A DNA stretch of 64,000 nt from Mesorhizobium sp. LHD-90 (GTDB taxonomy: Bacteria; Pseudomonadota; Alphaproteobacteria; Rhizobiales; Rhizobiaceae), in NCBI RefSeq assembly GCF_030929505.1, contig NZ_JAVFVV010000003.1, forward strand, positions 62,001 through 126,000. Reading direction: 5' to 3'. Below the pieces are notes generated by a model. The model was not told the origin of the DNA, made no database searches, and saw nothing but the letters and a program-made list of their open reading frames with translations. The translations under genes and the position numbers were made by a program. This document shows positions 45,310 through 53,154 of this stretch, in pieces; the first letter of the stretch is position 1, and each line of letters begins with the position of its first letter.

Positions 45310-47394
45310 ATGAGCGCGACGACGCCTTCACCCACCACCGCCGAAGAACCAATAGAGGGCCTTCCCGAAGGCTGGGGTGAAGGGTTTTCCGCACGCATTG
45401 CCTTCGGCATCGCGATCGCTTTCTCTGCATTCCAGCTCTTCACTGCCGCCTATGGCGTCCTGCCCAGCCAGGTCATAAGGGCGATGCATGTCGGCTTCCT
45501 GCTGCTGCTCGGCTTCGGGCTGATCGCCAACCTGCGGGCGAAAAGCCCGGCGGCGAAGAGCTGGTTCTGGCTGCTCGGCATCCTCGGCTTCGCCACCGGC
45601 CTCTACAACTGGATCGAATATGTGCCGCTGCTGCACCGCAGCGGCTTTCTCACCGTGCCGGACATCGTCGTAGGCACGCTGCTGATCGTGCTGGTGTTCG
45701 AGGCGTCGCGGCAATTGATGGGCCTGCCGCTCACCATCATGTGCGGCCTGTTTCTCGCCTACTGTTTTTTCGGCCAGTACCTGCCGGGTCCGCTTGTCCA
45801 TCGCGGCTACGATTTCGTTCAGATCGTCGACTACTTCGCCTTCGGCACCGAGGGCATTTTCGGCACGCCGGTCTATGTTTCGGCCGCCTACATCTTCATC
45901 TTCGTGGTGTTCGCCGCCTTCCTCGAGCGGGCGGGCATGATCGCGCTGTTCAACGACGTGGCGCTCGGCCTTGTCGGCGCATGGCGCGGCGGGCCGGCGC
46001 AGGTCTGCGTGCTTTCCTCGGCGCTGATGGGCACGATCTCCGGTTCCGGCGTCGCCAATGTGGTGGCAAGCGGCCAGTTCACCATCCCGCTGATGAAACG
46101 CTTCGGCTTCCGCGCCGCCTTTGCTGGCGGGGTCGAGGCGACATCGTCGATGGGCGGCCAGATCATGCCGCCAGTCATGGGCGCCGTCGCCTTCATCATG
46201 GCCGAGACCCTCAACATTCCCTATGCGGAGGTGGTCAAGGCGGCGATCATTCCGGCGATCCTCTATTTCGGCGCCTGCTTCTGGCAGGTCTATCTCGAAG
46301 CCGGCAAGGCCGGCCTGCGCGGCATGAACAAGGCCGAACTGCCGAACCCGTGGACGGCGGTGAAGCAACATTGGCCGCTGGTGCTGCCGCTTGCGGCGCT
46401 GGTTTACCTGCTGTTCGCCGGCTACACGCCTATCTTCGCCGGCACGATGGGGCTGGCGCTCACCGTCGTTCTCATCCTCGGCACGCCGCTCGCGGCGCTG
46501 ATCGGGCCGTTCGCCTTTCGCGTCGTGTTCTGGATCGCGCTCGGGCTCGCGGCGGCGGCCTTCATGCGCTTCGGCGTCAATGTGCTGGCGCTGGTCATCG
46601 GCGCGCTGGTCGCCGCCTGTCTTGCCTTTAGGGGCGGGCGGGAAACGCTGGCGATCTGCCGCGATTCGCTCGCCCAGGGCGCCAAGAACGCGCTGCCGGT
46701 CGGCATCGCCTGCGCCATCGTCGGCATCGTCATCGGCACGCTGACGCTCACCGGCATCGCCTCGACGCTGATCGGCGCCATCATCGCCATCGGCGAGAAC
46801 AATCTGTTCCTGTCGCTGGTGCTGACCATGGTGACCTGCCTGATCCTCGGCATGGGCATCCCGACCATTCCCAACTACATCATCACTTCGTCGCTGGCCG
46901 GGCCTGCGCTGCTCGAACTGGGCGTACCGCTCATCGTCAGCCACATGTTCGTGTTCTATTTCGGCATCATGGCGGATCTGACGCCGCCGGTGGCGCTGGC
47001 GGCTTTCGCGGCGGCGCCGATGGCAAAGGTGTCGGGCCAGAAGATCGGCTGGGAGGCGACAAAACTGGCGATGGCGGGCTATGTCGTGCCGTTCATGGCG
47101 GTCTACACGCCGGCGCTGATGCTCCAGGATCCCGGACCGATGGCGGCCGCCTTCGGTTATCCGGTCGAGGTCGCCTACATCGTTTTCAAGGCTTGCATCG
47201 GCATCGGCCTGTGGGGCGCGGCCGTCGTGGGCTTCCTGTTCGGGCGGCTGACGCTCTGGGAGCGGGTGCTGGCCTTCGGCGCCGGGCTGCTGCTGGTGTT
47301 GGCCCTGCCGCTCACCGACGAGGCCGGTTTCGCGCTGGCGGCGGTTCTGGTGGCGCAGCACTGGTGGCGGGGACGCGAGACAGTTGCCGGCTGA
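45310..47394 (+). CDS. TRAP transporter fused permease (DctQM, TAXI type)
   Basis: A 694-aa membrane protein. The N-terminal region (about residues 25-150) is the small-permease-like part, and the rest is a DctM-type large permease with at least 12 further segments. GTISGSGVANVVASGQFTIP and EATSSMGGQIMPPVMGAVAF are the conserved TAXI-TRAP signatures, and GMGIPTIPNYIITSSLAGPA is the second half's counterpart. It carries a solute-cation symport with the TAXI receptor. Confidence 0.94.
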   Translation: MSATTPSPTTAEEPIEGLPEGWGEGFSARIAFGIAIAFSAFQLFTAAYGVLPSQVIRAMHVGFLLLLGFGLIANLRAKSPAAKSWFWLLGILGFATGLYNWIEYVPLLHRSGFLTVPDIVVGTLLIVLVFEASRQLMGLPLTIMCGLFLAYCFFGQYLPGPLVHRGYDFVQIVDYFAFGTEGIFGTPVYVSAAYIFIFVVFAAFLERAGMIALFNDVALGLVGAWRGGPAQVCVLSSALMGTISGSGVANVVASGQFTIPLMKRFGFRAAFAGGVEATSSMGGQIMPPVMGAVAFIMAETLNIPYAEVVKAAIIPAILYFGACFWQVYLEAGKAGLRGMNKAELPNPWTAVKQHWPLVLPLAALVYLLFAGYTPIFAGTMGLALTVVLILGTPLAALIGPFAFRVVFWIALGLAAAAFMRFGVNVLALVIGALVAACLAFRGGRETLAICRDSLAQGAKNALPVGIACAIVGIVIGTLTLTGIASTLIGAIIAIGENNLFLSLVLTMVTCLILGMGIPTIPNYIITSSLAGPALLELGVPLIVSHMFVFYFGIMADLTPPVALAAFAAAPMAKVSGQKIGWEATKLAMAGYVVPFMAVYTPALMLQDPGPMAAAFGYPVEVAYIVFKACIGIGLWGAAVVGFLFGRLTLWERVLAFGAGLLLVLALPLTDEAGFALAAVLVAQHWWRGRETVAG

Positions 47395-47447
47395 ACCATG
47401 ACTACTCCCTACGTTGCCCATTTCGCGGATCGTCGAGCTTGACCGCG

Positions 47448-47825
47448 ATGCTCTGCCTCCTCGCGGCCGGCAAGACGACCGTGCTGGCCGCCTCCGCCTT
47501 CACCCTGTCGTGGACGCATTCGGTGGAAAAGACCCGCTGGGAGGAGGACTGGCGGGTGACGCCCGCCGGCCTGGAACTCGTCGAGGCGCGCGTAAAAGGG
47601 TCGGGCGCCGGCATGGAGCCGCCCGCCGACGCGGTGCTCAAGGGCGGCTGGTGGGTCTATGCGCCGAAGCTGCCGGCGCGCGACCGGATCATGCTCGCGG
47701 CTTCCGGCGCGACGCCTTCGGGCTGGACACTCTGCACCGCGGCCGACTGCCGGGAACTTGGTGCTTCGGCGGGCGACGCCATCGAAATTTCCGCCTGCGA
47801 CGGTTCGTCCGGTAGTTCGAAATAG
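47448..47825 (+). CDS. DUF1850 protein associated with TAXI-TRAP transporter
   Basis: A 125-aa protein, first residues MLCLLAAGKTTVLAASAFTL, with the DUF1850 core SWTHSVEKTRWEEDWRVTPA and GGWWVYAPKLPARDRIMLAA. Small proteins of this family are encoded next to TAXI-TRAP permeases and probably assist them in the membrane or periplasm. A TTG nine bases upstream is an alternative start. It is 53 bp after the permease. Confidence 0.78.
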   Translation: MLCLLAAGKTTVLAASAFTLSWTHSVEKTRWEEDWRVTPAGLELVEARVKGSGAGMEPPADAVLKGGWWVYAPKLPARDRIMLAASGATPSGWTLCTAADCRELGASAGDAIEISACDGSSGSSK

Positions 47826-47902
47826 AATCCGGAACCCGTTGCAGCCATTTGTTTTTCAAGGATATTCCCGCGTCGCGTGCCGTTGCCCCGGGCATCATAA
47901 TT

Positions 47903-48361
47903 TTAGCCCACCAGTCGGCTCCGCAGCGCGGGCGAGGGAATGTCGCAGGTGTCTCGCTTGCCGAACAACGCGTAGCGGTTCTTGGCGATCCGATCGTAGA
48001 GCCAACTCCGAACGGCCGGCGGCAGGATCAGCAGCATCGATGCGGTGCGCCACGGCCAGCCGAGTTCGCGCATGACGGCGAGGAAACTCTCCATGCGGGT
48101 GTGACCGACGCCGTCGATGAGCACGAGGTTGGTATCGTAGACATCGGTCGGTAGTCCGAAATGCCGGAACAGTGCAGCGCCCAACGGCGACTGCGCGGTG
48201 GCGAAGCGAAAGCGGTCGCGGCGGTCGAGCCTTGTCACCAAGCGGGCGAAACCCGAGCACAGCACGCAGACGCCGTCGAAAACGACCAGCGGCCTTCCGG
48301 CGAGGTCGGCCGGCAGGATGTCCTTCAGATTCTTGTCGGCGGGCGTGTCGGGCTTGCGCAT
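47903..48361 (-). CDS. thiol-disulfide oxidoreductase DCC family (DUF393)
   Basis: A 152-aa thioredoxin-like protein. The DCC motif region is LVVFDGVCVLCSGFARLVTR (DGxCxLC, about residues 29-36), followed by ATAQSPLGAALFRHFGLP and TRMESFLAVMRELGWPWRTA. Family members are predicted oxidoreductases with a CxxC site. It converges with DUF1850 and is divergent from the DUF1801 gene. Confidence 0.92.
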   Translation of the reverse strand: MRKPDTPADKNLKDILPADLAGRPLVVFDGVCVLCSGFARLVTRLDRRDRFRFATAQSPLGAALFRHFGLPTDVYDTNLVLIDGVGHTRMESFLAVMRELGWPWRTASMLLILPPAVRSWLYDRIAKNRYALFGKRDTCDIPSPALRSRLVG

Positions 48362-48503
48362 GATGCTTCGTCATTAAAGTAGCGACGATCCTGTTGCCTG
48401 CAAGGCGGGATGACGCCGCGGCCTGTCTTCCCCAACCCCGTGCGGGTGAGGCGGACGCGCGCGTTATGAGGATTGTTCGGGCCGATCTGTTTGGGAGGAG
48501 CGC

Positions 48504-48905
48504 GTGGCCAAGACCGACTACAAATCCGTGGACGAATACATCGCCGCACAGCCGGAGGCGGCGCAGGGGGTGCTGAGGCAGGTGCGCGAGAGCATCCGCA
48601 AGGCGCTGCCGGAGGCCGAGGAGGTGATTTCGTACCAGATCCCAGCCTACAAGACGAAGGCCGGCCGGCCGATCTATTTTTCCGGCTGGAAGAAGCACTA
48701 TTCGCTCTATCCGGCAACCGCGCCGCTGGTGGCGGCCTTCAAGGACGATCTCGCGGACTATGAGGTGGAGAAGGGGACGATCCGGTTTCCGCTGACGGCG
48801 CCCGTGCCCGAGGCGCTGATCGAAGACATTGCGCGGTTTCGCGCCAGCGAGGTCGAGGAAGAGGCGATGGCCAAGGCGGCGGCTGCGCCGAAGAAGAAGC
48901 GATGA
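48504..48905 (+). CDS. DUF1801 protein (YdhG/iron-chaperone-like)
   Basis: A 133-aa protein: VDEYIAAQPEAAQGVLRQVR start, AEEVISYQIPAYKTKAGRPI and IYFSGWKKHYSLYPATAPLV, all typical of DUF1801 (frataxin-like fold, related to Bacillus YdhG). The Lys-rich tail is AAAAPKKKR. The start is GTG, supported by a gggaggag SD. Iron-related function is proposed for relatives only. Confidence 0.87.
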   Translation: MAKTDYKSVDEYIAAQPEAAQGVLRQVRESIRKALPEAEEVISYQIPAYKTKAGRPIYFSGWKKHYSLYPATAPLVAAFKDDLADYEVEKGTIRFPLTAPVPEALIEDIARFRASEVEEEAMAKAAAAPKKKR

Positions 48906-48979
48906 GGCGGTTTCAGGCGGCCCGGTTCAGGCAGTTGCGGGCACACCGATCTCGGCGCGCCCGTCAATTCCGCTCGCCT

Positions 48980-49138
48980 TCAGTGAAAGGACGCGCGGGC
49001 TTCCAGCGGCCGCGTGCTGCGGCGGCGCGCGCAGGCCGGTCCCGGTCCGCGCATGTAATGCCGCTCCGGCCGGTAGGTCGGCGCGATGAATTCGCGGATC
49101 GCGAAAGCGTAAGTCGAAAGACTTGTCCAGAACGTCAT
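48980..49138 (-). CDS. small hypothetical protein, 52 aa
   Basis: Possible small gene: MTFWTSLSTYAFAIREFIAP then TYRPERHYMRGPGPACARRR. It is aromatic and basic, with one amphipathic helix and no signal. It lies in 613 bp between DUF1801 and the ArsR regulator where nothing else is credible. SD weak (aagaag just before the ATG). It resembles short rhizobial proteins but cannot be named; could be spurious. Confidence 0.35.
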   Translation of the reverse strand: MTFWTSLSTYAFAIREFIAPTYRPERHYMRGPGPACARRRSTRPLEARASFH

Positions 49139-49521
49139 CTTCTTAGATCCCTGTCCCTCGGATGTCCCGTCCGATTGGGGAGACATCTTAGCCGGCACTT
49201 CTGAATCCTCCGTGAACGACATGTTAATCTCGTGCCGAAAACCCGTTGCATCGTGGCAAAAAGGCGGTTTCGACGCGGTCTTTTGACGGCTTCTGCCCGC
49301 TTTTGCCCTAGTGTGACTTTCGCACCACATCGGTTTCCTCACGATGCCGCCGCCACAGGCTCAGGTTTCCGCTTCCGTTACGAAAGCCGGTCAGTGGTTA
49401 CAAAGAAATCGGCGTGCGGCAGGAACCGCCGTTTATCCCGCACGTTGCGGGGGTCAGCCGGCGCGGCCGGCCTGGCCAGGTGCGGCCTGACGCCAAAGCC
49501 GGTGCGCAAGCTTCGGCCGTC
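49139..49521. other. 383-bp stretch without recognised genes
   Basis: No open frame here has an SD and plausible composition. It lies between the 52-aa ORF and the ArsR-type gene. Short inverted pieces are present (for example cggcgtgcgg / ccgcacg about 49,410-49,444), but no strong terminator with a T-run. Confidence 0.5.
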
Positions 49522-50202
49522 CTATGAAAGGAATGTCGTTTCGAATGACCTGCGCCCCGGCGGCGTGAAGCGGACGACGCGGCTGTCGGGATCGCGGCGA
49601 GCCCATTTCTCGGCAAGGATGCGGTCGAGGATGGCGGCGCCCAACGCTCCGGCCAGGTGCGAGCGCCGCACGCTCCAGTCGAGGCAGGCACGGCAGACCG
49701 GCCGCCGCTTGCCGGGCAGGGTCGACAGGTCGATGCCGGCATCGGCGAAGAAGGCCGGCCCGGCGCCGCCCATCGCGATCTCGTCACCGTCGCGGGCAAG
49801 GATGGCGCGAGCCACAAAACCATCCAGCATCGCCACCGCCTGGCCGCCGGCGAGGTGATCGTAGCAGACGCGGGCCTCGCGCATCGAGGCATCGCGCGGG
49901 CCTGGGCGGACGCGTTTCGGTCCCGCCGTCTCGGCGACACCCATGATTGCCTCCAGCATGGCTGCAACCTGCGGCCCGGCCAGCCGGAAATAGCGGTGCC
50001 GGCCCTGGCTCGACTGCGCCAGCAGCCCGCCATCCGCCATCTTTGCCAGATGCGAGCTTGCCGTCGGCAGGCCGACGCCGGCTTCCAGCGCCAGTTCGCT
50101 GGCGGTGAGAGCAGCGCCGCCCATCAGTGCCGTCAGCATGTTGGCTCGCGCCGGGTCGCCGACCAGGCTGGCGATGCGGGCAATGTCCGGTCCTTCGCGC
50201 AT
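49522..50202 (-). CDS. ArsR-family winged-helix transcriptional regulator
   Basis: A 226-aa regulator. The N-terminal winged HTH (about residues 5-85) contains ALTASELALEAGVGLPTASS and HLAKMADGGLLAQSSQGRHR. The C-terminal part (about 100-226) is unusual for ArsR, with VCYDHLAGGQAVAMLDGFVA and PVCRACLDWSVRRSHLAGAL, containing Cys112 and two Cys in CRAC that could sense metal or redox signals. This longer form is a recognised ArsR subgroup. It lies directly downstream of the mbfA remnant. Confidence 0.87.
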   Translation of the reverse strand: MREGPDIARIASLVGDPARANMLTALMGGAALTASELALEAGVGLPTASSHLAKMADGGLLAQSSQGRHRYFRLAGPQVAAMLEAIMGVAETAGPKRVRPGPRDASMREARVCYDHLAGGQAVAMLDGFVARAILARDGDEIAMGGAGPAFFADAGIDLSTLPGKRRPVCRACLDWSVRRSHLAGALGAAILDRILAEKWARRDPDSRVVRFTPPGRRSFETTFLS

Positions 50203-50261
50203 GGTTCGATCCTAGTCGAAGTATTATCGTTCGGCAACCGGCGCATAGTCCGAAGGCACGA

Positions 50262-50456
50262 TCATGCGGACAGACCCTGACAACGTCCCGCATTCGGCTT
50301 GCAGTCGCCGAGATGAGGCAGCGTATCGAACCCGTCGGCAAAGGCGCGGCAGATGCGGCCGTCGTCTTCCTCCGACGAGACGGCGAGCGCCAGCACCTCC
50401 TGCTCGCTGAGCGACGCGAACGGTCGACGGCCAAAACCGAACACGCGGGAAAGCAT
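50262..50456 (-). pseudogene. truncated membrane-bound ferritin (MbfA-like), N-terminal fragment
   Basis: The frame from the ATG at 50456 reads MLSRVFGFGRRPFASLSEQE, then VLALAVSSEEDDGRICRAFA, which matches the N-terminal ferritin-like helix of the rhizobial MbfA/erythrin-VIT1 family including its EE..D segment. The match stops near residue 42 and an unrelated tail follows to a stop at 50262; the full-length protein (about 325 aa) does not fit before the ArsR gene. A ctggag SD remains. A new short protein is possible, but a deletion remnant is likelier. An Irr-type motif lies directly upstream. Confidence 0.6.
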
Positions 50457-50470
50457 GCAAACCACTCCAG

Positions 50471-50487
50471 TTTAGAATAATTCAAAA
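50471..50487 (-). promoter_or_regulatory. ICE-like (Irr-binding) motif upstream of mbfA remnant
   Basis: tttagaa-taa-ttcaaaa differs by one base from the rhizobial ICE consensus TTTAGAA-N3-TTCTAAA bound by Irr. It is 14 bp upstream of the MbfA-like ATG, where known mbfA genes carry an Irr site. Repression under iron limitation would be expected. Confidence 0.6.
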
Positions 50488-50539
50488 CTAAGAATGGCGC
50501 GTTTATCGATCAAGAACTTTCGCCGATACGAGGCCTTCC

Positions 50540-50561
50540 TATAGGCAAATTATAGCCTATA
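50540..50561. promoter_or_regulatory. perfect inverted repeat before small HTH-like gene
   Basis: tataggc (50540-50546) and gcctata (50555-50561) flank an AT-rich 8-bp spacer, 31 bp upstream of the ATG at 50593. It is a candidate operator for that gene's product or another repressor. Confidence 0.4.
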
Positions 50562-50592
50562 TCAGGGCTCCGTTCCCTTCCGAGGATTTTTC

Positions 50593-50910
50593 ATGCCGAC
50601 CCAAAAAAACTCCTTCGATTCCAAACCCGTGCTCGAACTGATCGCCTCCATCGAGGCGGATTTGCAGCGCCTCAAGGCGATGCTGGAGGTCCCGCTTGAA
50701 GCCTTCGATCCGGCCAATCCGCACAACAAGACGGCCGAAGGCAAGCTGACGGTGGCGGGCGTAGAATGCTGCTATCGCATGTTCGACGAGGGCCAGAGCC
50801 GCTATTCGGTTGCCCGCGCCATGAAGATATCCTTCGCCGCCGCCACGCACCGCTTCAAGGCGTGGCGCGAGGCCGGCGGCTCCAAGCGAACGATGTCGCT
50901 GATGGGGTGA
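50593..50910 (+). CDS. small HTH-like hypothetical protein
   Basis: A 105-aa protein. The N-terminal half is helical with a leucine/acidic heptad-like region (VLELIASIEADLQRLKAMLE). The C-terminal part SRYSVARAMKISFAAATHRF followed by KAWREAGG looks like a helix-turn-helix. Two adjacent Cys occur in VECCYRMF. No family name can be given. SD weak (gaggattt). It is divergent from the MbfA remnant. Confidence 0.6.
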   Translation: MPTQKNSFDSKPVLELIASIEADLQRLKAMLEVPLEAFDPANPHNKTAEGKLTVAGVECCYRMFDEGQSRYSVARAMKISFAAATHRFKAWREAGGSKRTMSLMG

Positions 50911-50976
50911 GGAGCGGCCGACGGGCGAACTTCCTGGTGACGATACTTCGCCATCGCCCGCCGTCGTGCCCTACCG

Positions 50977-51119
50977 AACACCCCTCATCCGACCTCGCTT
51001 CGCTCGGCCACCTTCTCCCACAAGGGGAGAAGGTGGAGCGCGACCGCTTCGTCTCGGCAAAACTCCAGCACAGCCATCTTCGCAGATCAGCCGCAAAACC
51101 AACATGCAAGGGGTGTTGG
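50977..51119. repeat. degenerate intergenic palindromic element, one arm deleted
   Basis: The left arm aacacccctcatccgacctc onward (50977-51038) is intact, including the ccacaaggggagaaggtgg hairpin, but most of the right arm is missing; only the terminal aggggtgttgg (51109-51119) remains. It is a decayed copy of the 13151 / 34584 family. Confidence 0.78.
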
Positions 51120-51152
51120 ACGGAGTACCACGACTCTCGTGCGGAGATCGAT

Positions 51153-51491
51153 CTACACGAGAAAATCAGCCCTGTGCGGCGTGAAGGAATCGATGAGCCG
51201 GCCGGCTTCCAGCGCCTTCACGCCGTGGGTGACGTTGGACGGCGCGATAAAACTGTCGCCGGCCGACAGGATCTCAGTCTTGCCGCCGACCGTCACTTCG
51301 AAGCGGCCTTCCGCCACATAGCTCGCCTGCACATGCGGGTGCGAATGGAGCACGCCGACGCCGTCCTTTTCGAAGGCGAATTCCACCATCATCAGTTCGT
51401 CCGTATGAAGGACCACGCGCCGACGGTTGCCGTCGGGCGTTGCCGTCCACTCGCCCTGCGAACCGTAGGCGAACAGTTTCTGCTCGGTCAT
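51153..51491 (-). CDS. kdgF: cupin, KdgF-like unsaturated uronate lyase
   Basis: A 112-aa single-domain cupin. Metal-binding motif HSHPHVQASYVAEGRFEV (two His, His/Gln, Glu) and second motif APSNVTHGVKALE. The sequence matches KdgF, which converts unsaturated galacturonate or mannuronate to 4-deoxy-5-keto uronate, including LMMVEFAFEKD and SFTPHRADFL. It is the terminal gene after kduI and kduD in the minus-strand uronate operon, which supports the assignment. Confidence 0.85.
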   Translation of the reverse strand: MTEQKLFAYGSQGEWTATPDGNRRRVVLHTDELMMVEFAFEKDGVGVLHSHPHVQASYVAEGRFEVTVGGKTEILSAGDSFIAPSNVTHGVKALEAGRLIDSFTPHRADFLV

Positions 51492-51515
51492 AGATAGTCT
51501 CCTCGGAAGGCCAGC

Positions 51516-52280
51516 CTACCGCGCCAGCCAGCCGCCATCCACCGGGATCACGGCGCCGTGCATGTATTTCGATGCGGGCGCCAGCAAAAACACCGCTGCG
51601 TCGCCGATGTCGCCCGGCTCGGCCCAGCGTCCGGCCGGGATGCGGGCGAGGATCGCTGCCGTGCGGTCGGGGTCGTTGCGCAGCGCCTCGGTGTTGTTTG
51701 TGACCACGTATCCCGGTGCGATGGCGTTGACGTTGATGCCTTTCGCCGCCCATTCGCAGGCGAGCAGTTTTGTCAGGCCGACCGCGCCATGTTTCGAGGC
51801 CGTGTAGGATGTGACGCGGATGCCACCCTGGAAGGACAGCACCGAGGCGATATTGACGATGCTGCCCTTGCGGCTTTCGCCAAGCACGTGGCGTCCGAAG
51901 GCCTGGCAAAGCAAAAAGGTCGTCTTCAGATTGACGTCCATCACCTCGTCCCAGTCGGCGACGGAAAAGTCGACCGCGTCGGCGCGGCGGATGATGCCGG
52001 CATTGTTGACCAACCCGTCGATCGGGCCGGCCTCGCGCCACACGTTCTCGAACATCCCTTGCACGCCGGCGGTGTCGCCGAGATCGCAGTGCACCGCGTG
52101 GAACGTGCCGCCGGCTTCCGCCACAAATGCCGCCGTCTCGTCCATGGAGGAACGGCCGACGCCGACTACCGCGCCGCCGGCGCGCACAACCGACACGCAG
52201 ACGCCCTGGCCGATGCCGGTATTGGCGCCGGTCACCATTATCCGCTTGCCGGCAAGGCTGAAGGCGGAAAAATCATTCAT
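51516..52280 (-). CDS. kduD: 2-dehydro-3-deoxy-D-gluconate 5-dehydrogenase
   Basis: A 254-aa SDR: TGANTGIGQG cofactor motif (residues 19-28), NNAG, catalytic Ser-Tyr-Lys in NIASVLSFQG and YTASKHG. The KduD family converts 2,5-diketo-3-deoxygluconate to KDG. The start overlaps kduI's stop by 4 nt (ATGA). Confidence 0.92.
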   Translation of the reverse strand: MNDFSAFSLAGKRIMVTGANTGIGQGVCVSVVRAGGAVVGVGRSSMDETAAFVAEAGGTFHAVHCDLGDTAGVQGMFENVWREAGPIDGLVNNAGIIRRADAVDFSVADWDEVMDVNLKTTFLLCQAFGRHVLGESRKGSIVNIASVLSFQGGIRVTSYTASKHGAVGLTKLLACEWAAKGINVNAIAPGYVVTNNTEALRNDPDRTAAILARIPAGRWAEPGDIGDAAVFLLAPASKYMHGAVIPVDGGWLAR

Positions 52281-53119
52281 CGCATTGACCCCAGCGCCAC
52301 CGGGTCTACGTCGGTGTAGTCGACATTGTCGCCGGCCATGGCCCAGATGAAGGCGTAGTTGGCGGTACCGCAGCCGGAATGGATCGACCAGACGGGCGAC
52401 AGCACCGCCTCCTCGTTGGCCATGACGATGTGCCGGGTTTCTGTCGGAGCGCCCATGAAGTGGAAGACGCGGGCCGTCTGGGCGAGGTCGAAATAGAGGT
52501 AGGCTTCCATGCGCCGGTCGTGAATGTGGGCTGGCATGGTGTTCCACACCGAGCCCTTGGCGAGTTGGGTCATGCCGACGACGATCTGGCAGGTCTCGAT
52601 GGTCGTCGTGAACTGGAAGATGGAGCGCTCGTTCGATGTCTCCTGGCTGCCCAGATCGAGGCGTTTGGCGTTGGCGATGGTGAGCAGTCTTGTCGGATAG
52701 GTTTTGTGGGCGGGGGCTGAGAGCAGGTAGAATTTCGCTTGGGTTTTCGGATCGTCCGAGGAGAACGAAACCTGTTCGCCCATGCCGACGTAGATCATGT
52801 CGCGCGTGCCGAGATCGTACGTTCCGCCGCTCGTGGTCGCCTTGCCCGGCCCACCGATGTTGACTGCGACAAGCTCGCGGCGTTCGAGAAAGCTCTTCGT
52901 GCCGGTCGGCCTGATCGCGTCCAGGCTGAGCGGCTCGTCGGCCGGCATGGCGCCGCCGACGATCATGCGGTCATAGTGTGTGTAGGTCAGGTTGATGCCG
53001 CCCGCCTCGAACAAGCCGCCGATGTGAAAGTTCTCGCGCAGTTCCTGCGTACCCATGCGCGCGGCGGACGCCGGGTCGATGGCATGGCGGATGGTGTGGC
53101 GGATATGGCTTTCGGTCAT
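52277..53119 (-). CDS. kduI: 5-keto-4-deoxyuronate isomerase
   Basis: A 280-aa cupin-fold zinc isomerase (4-deoxy-L-threo-5-hexosulose-uronate ketol-isomerase). Zinc ligands: PAHIHDRRMEAYLYFD (two His, Glu) and IHSGCGTANYAFIW (His). FERRELVAVNIGGPG-type and GTYDLGTRDMIYVGMG segments are family hallmarks. Length is normal. It lies upstream of kduD. Confidence 0.95.
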   Translation of the reverse strand: MTESHIRHTIRHAIDPASAARMGTQELRENFHIGGLFEAGGINLTYTHYDRMIVGGAMPADEPLSLDAIRPTGTKSFLERRELVAVNIGGPGKATTSGGTYDLGTRDMIYVGMGEQVSFSSDDPKTQAKFYLLSAPAHKTYPTRLLTIANAKRLDLGSQETSNERSIFQFTTTIETCQIVVGMTQLAKGSVWNTMPAHIHDRRMEAYLYFDLAQTARVFHFMGAPTETRHIVMANEEAVLSPVWSIHSGCGTANYAFIWAMAGDNVDYTDVDPVALGSMR

Positions 53120-53154
53120 GCCGGCCCTCTATCGGTTGCTGTCGCTGGCGCCCG

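Noticed and set aside
45328-47421. 697-codon minus-strand open frame opposite the TRAP permease
   Set aside because: Composition is dominated by Arg, Asp, Gly and Gln with no family match, while the plus strand encodes a clear TAXI-type permease.
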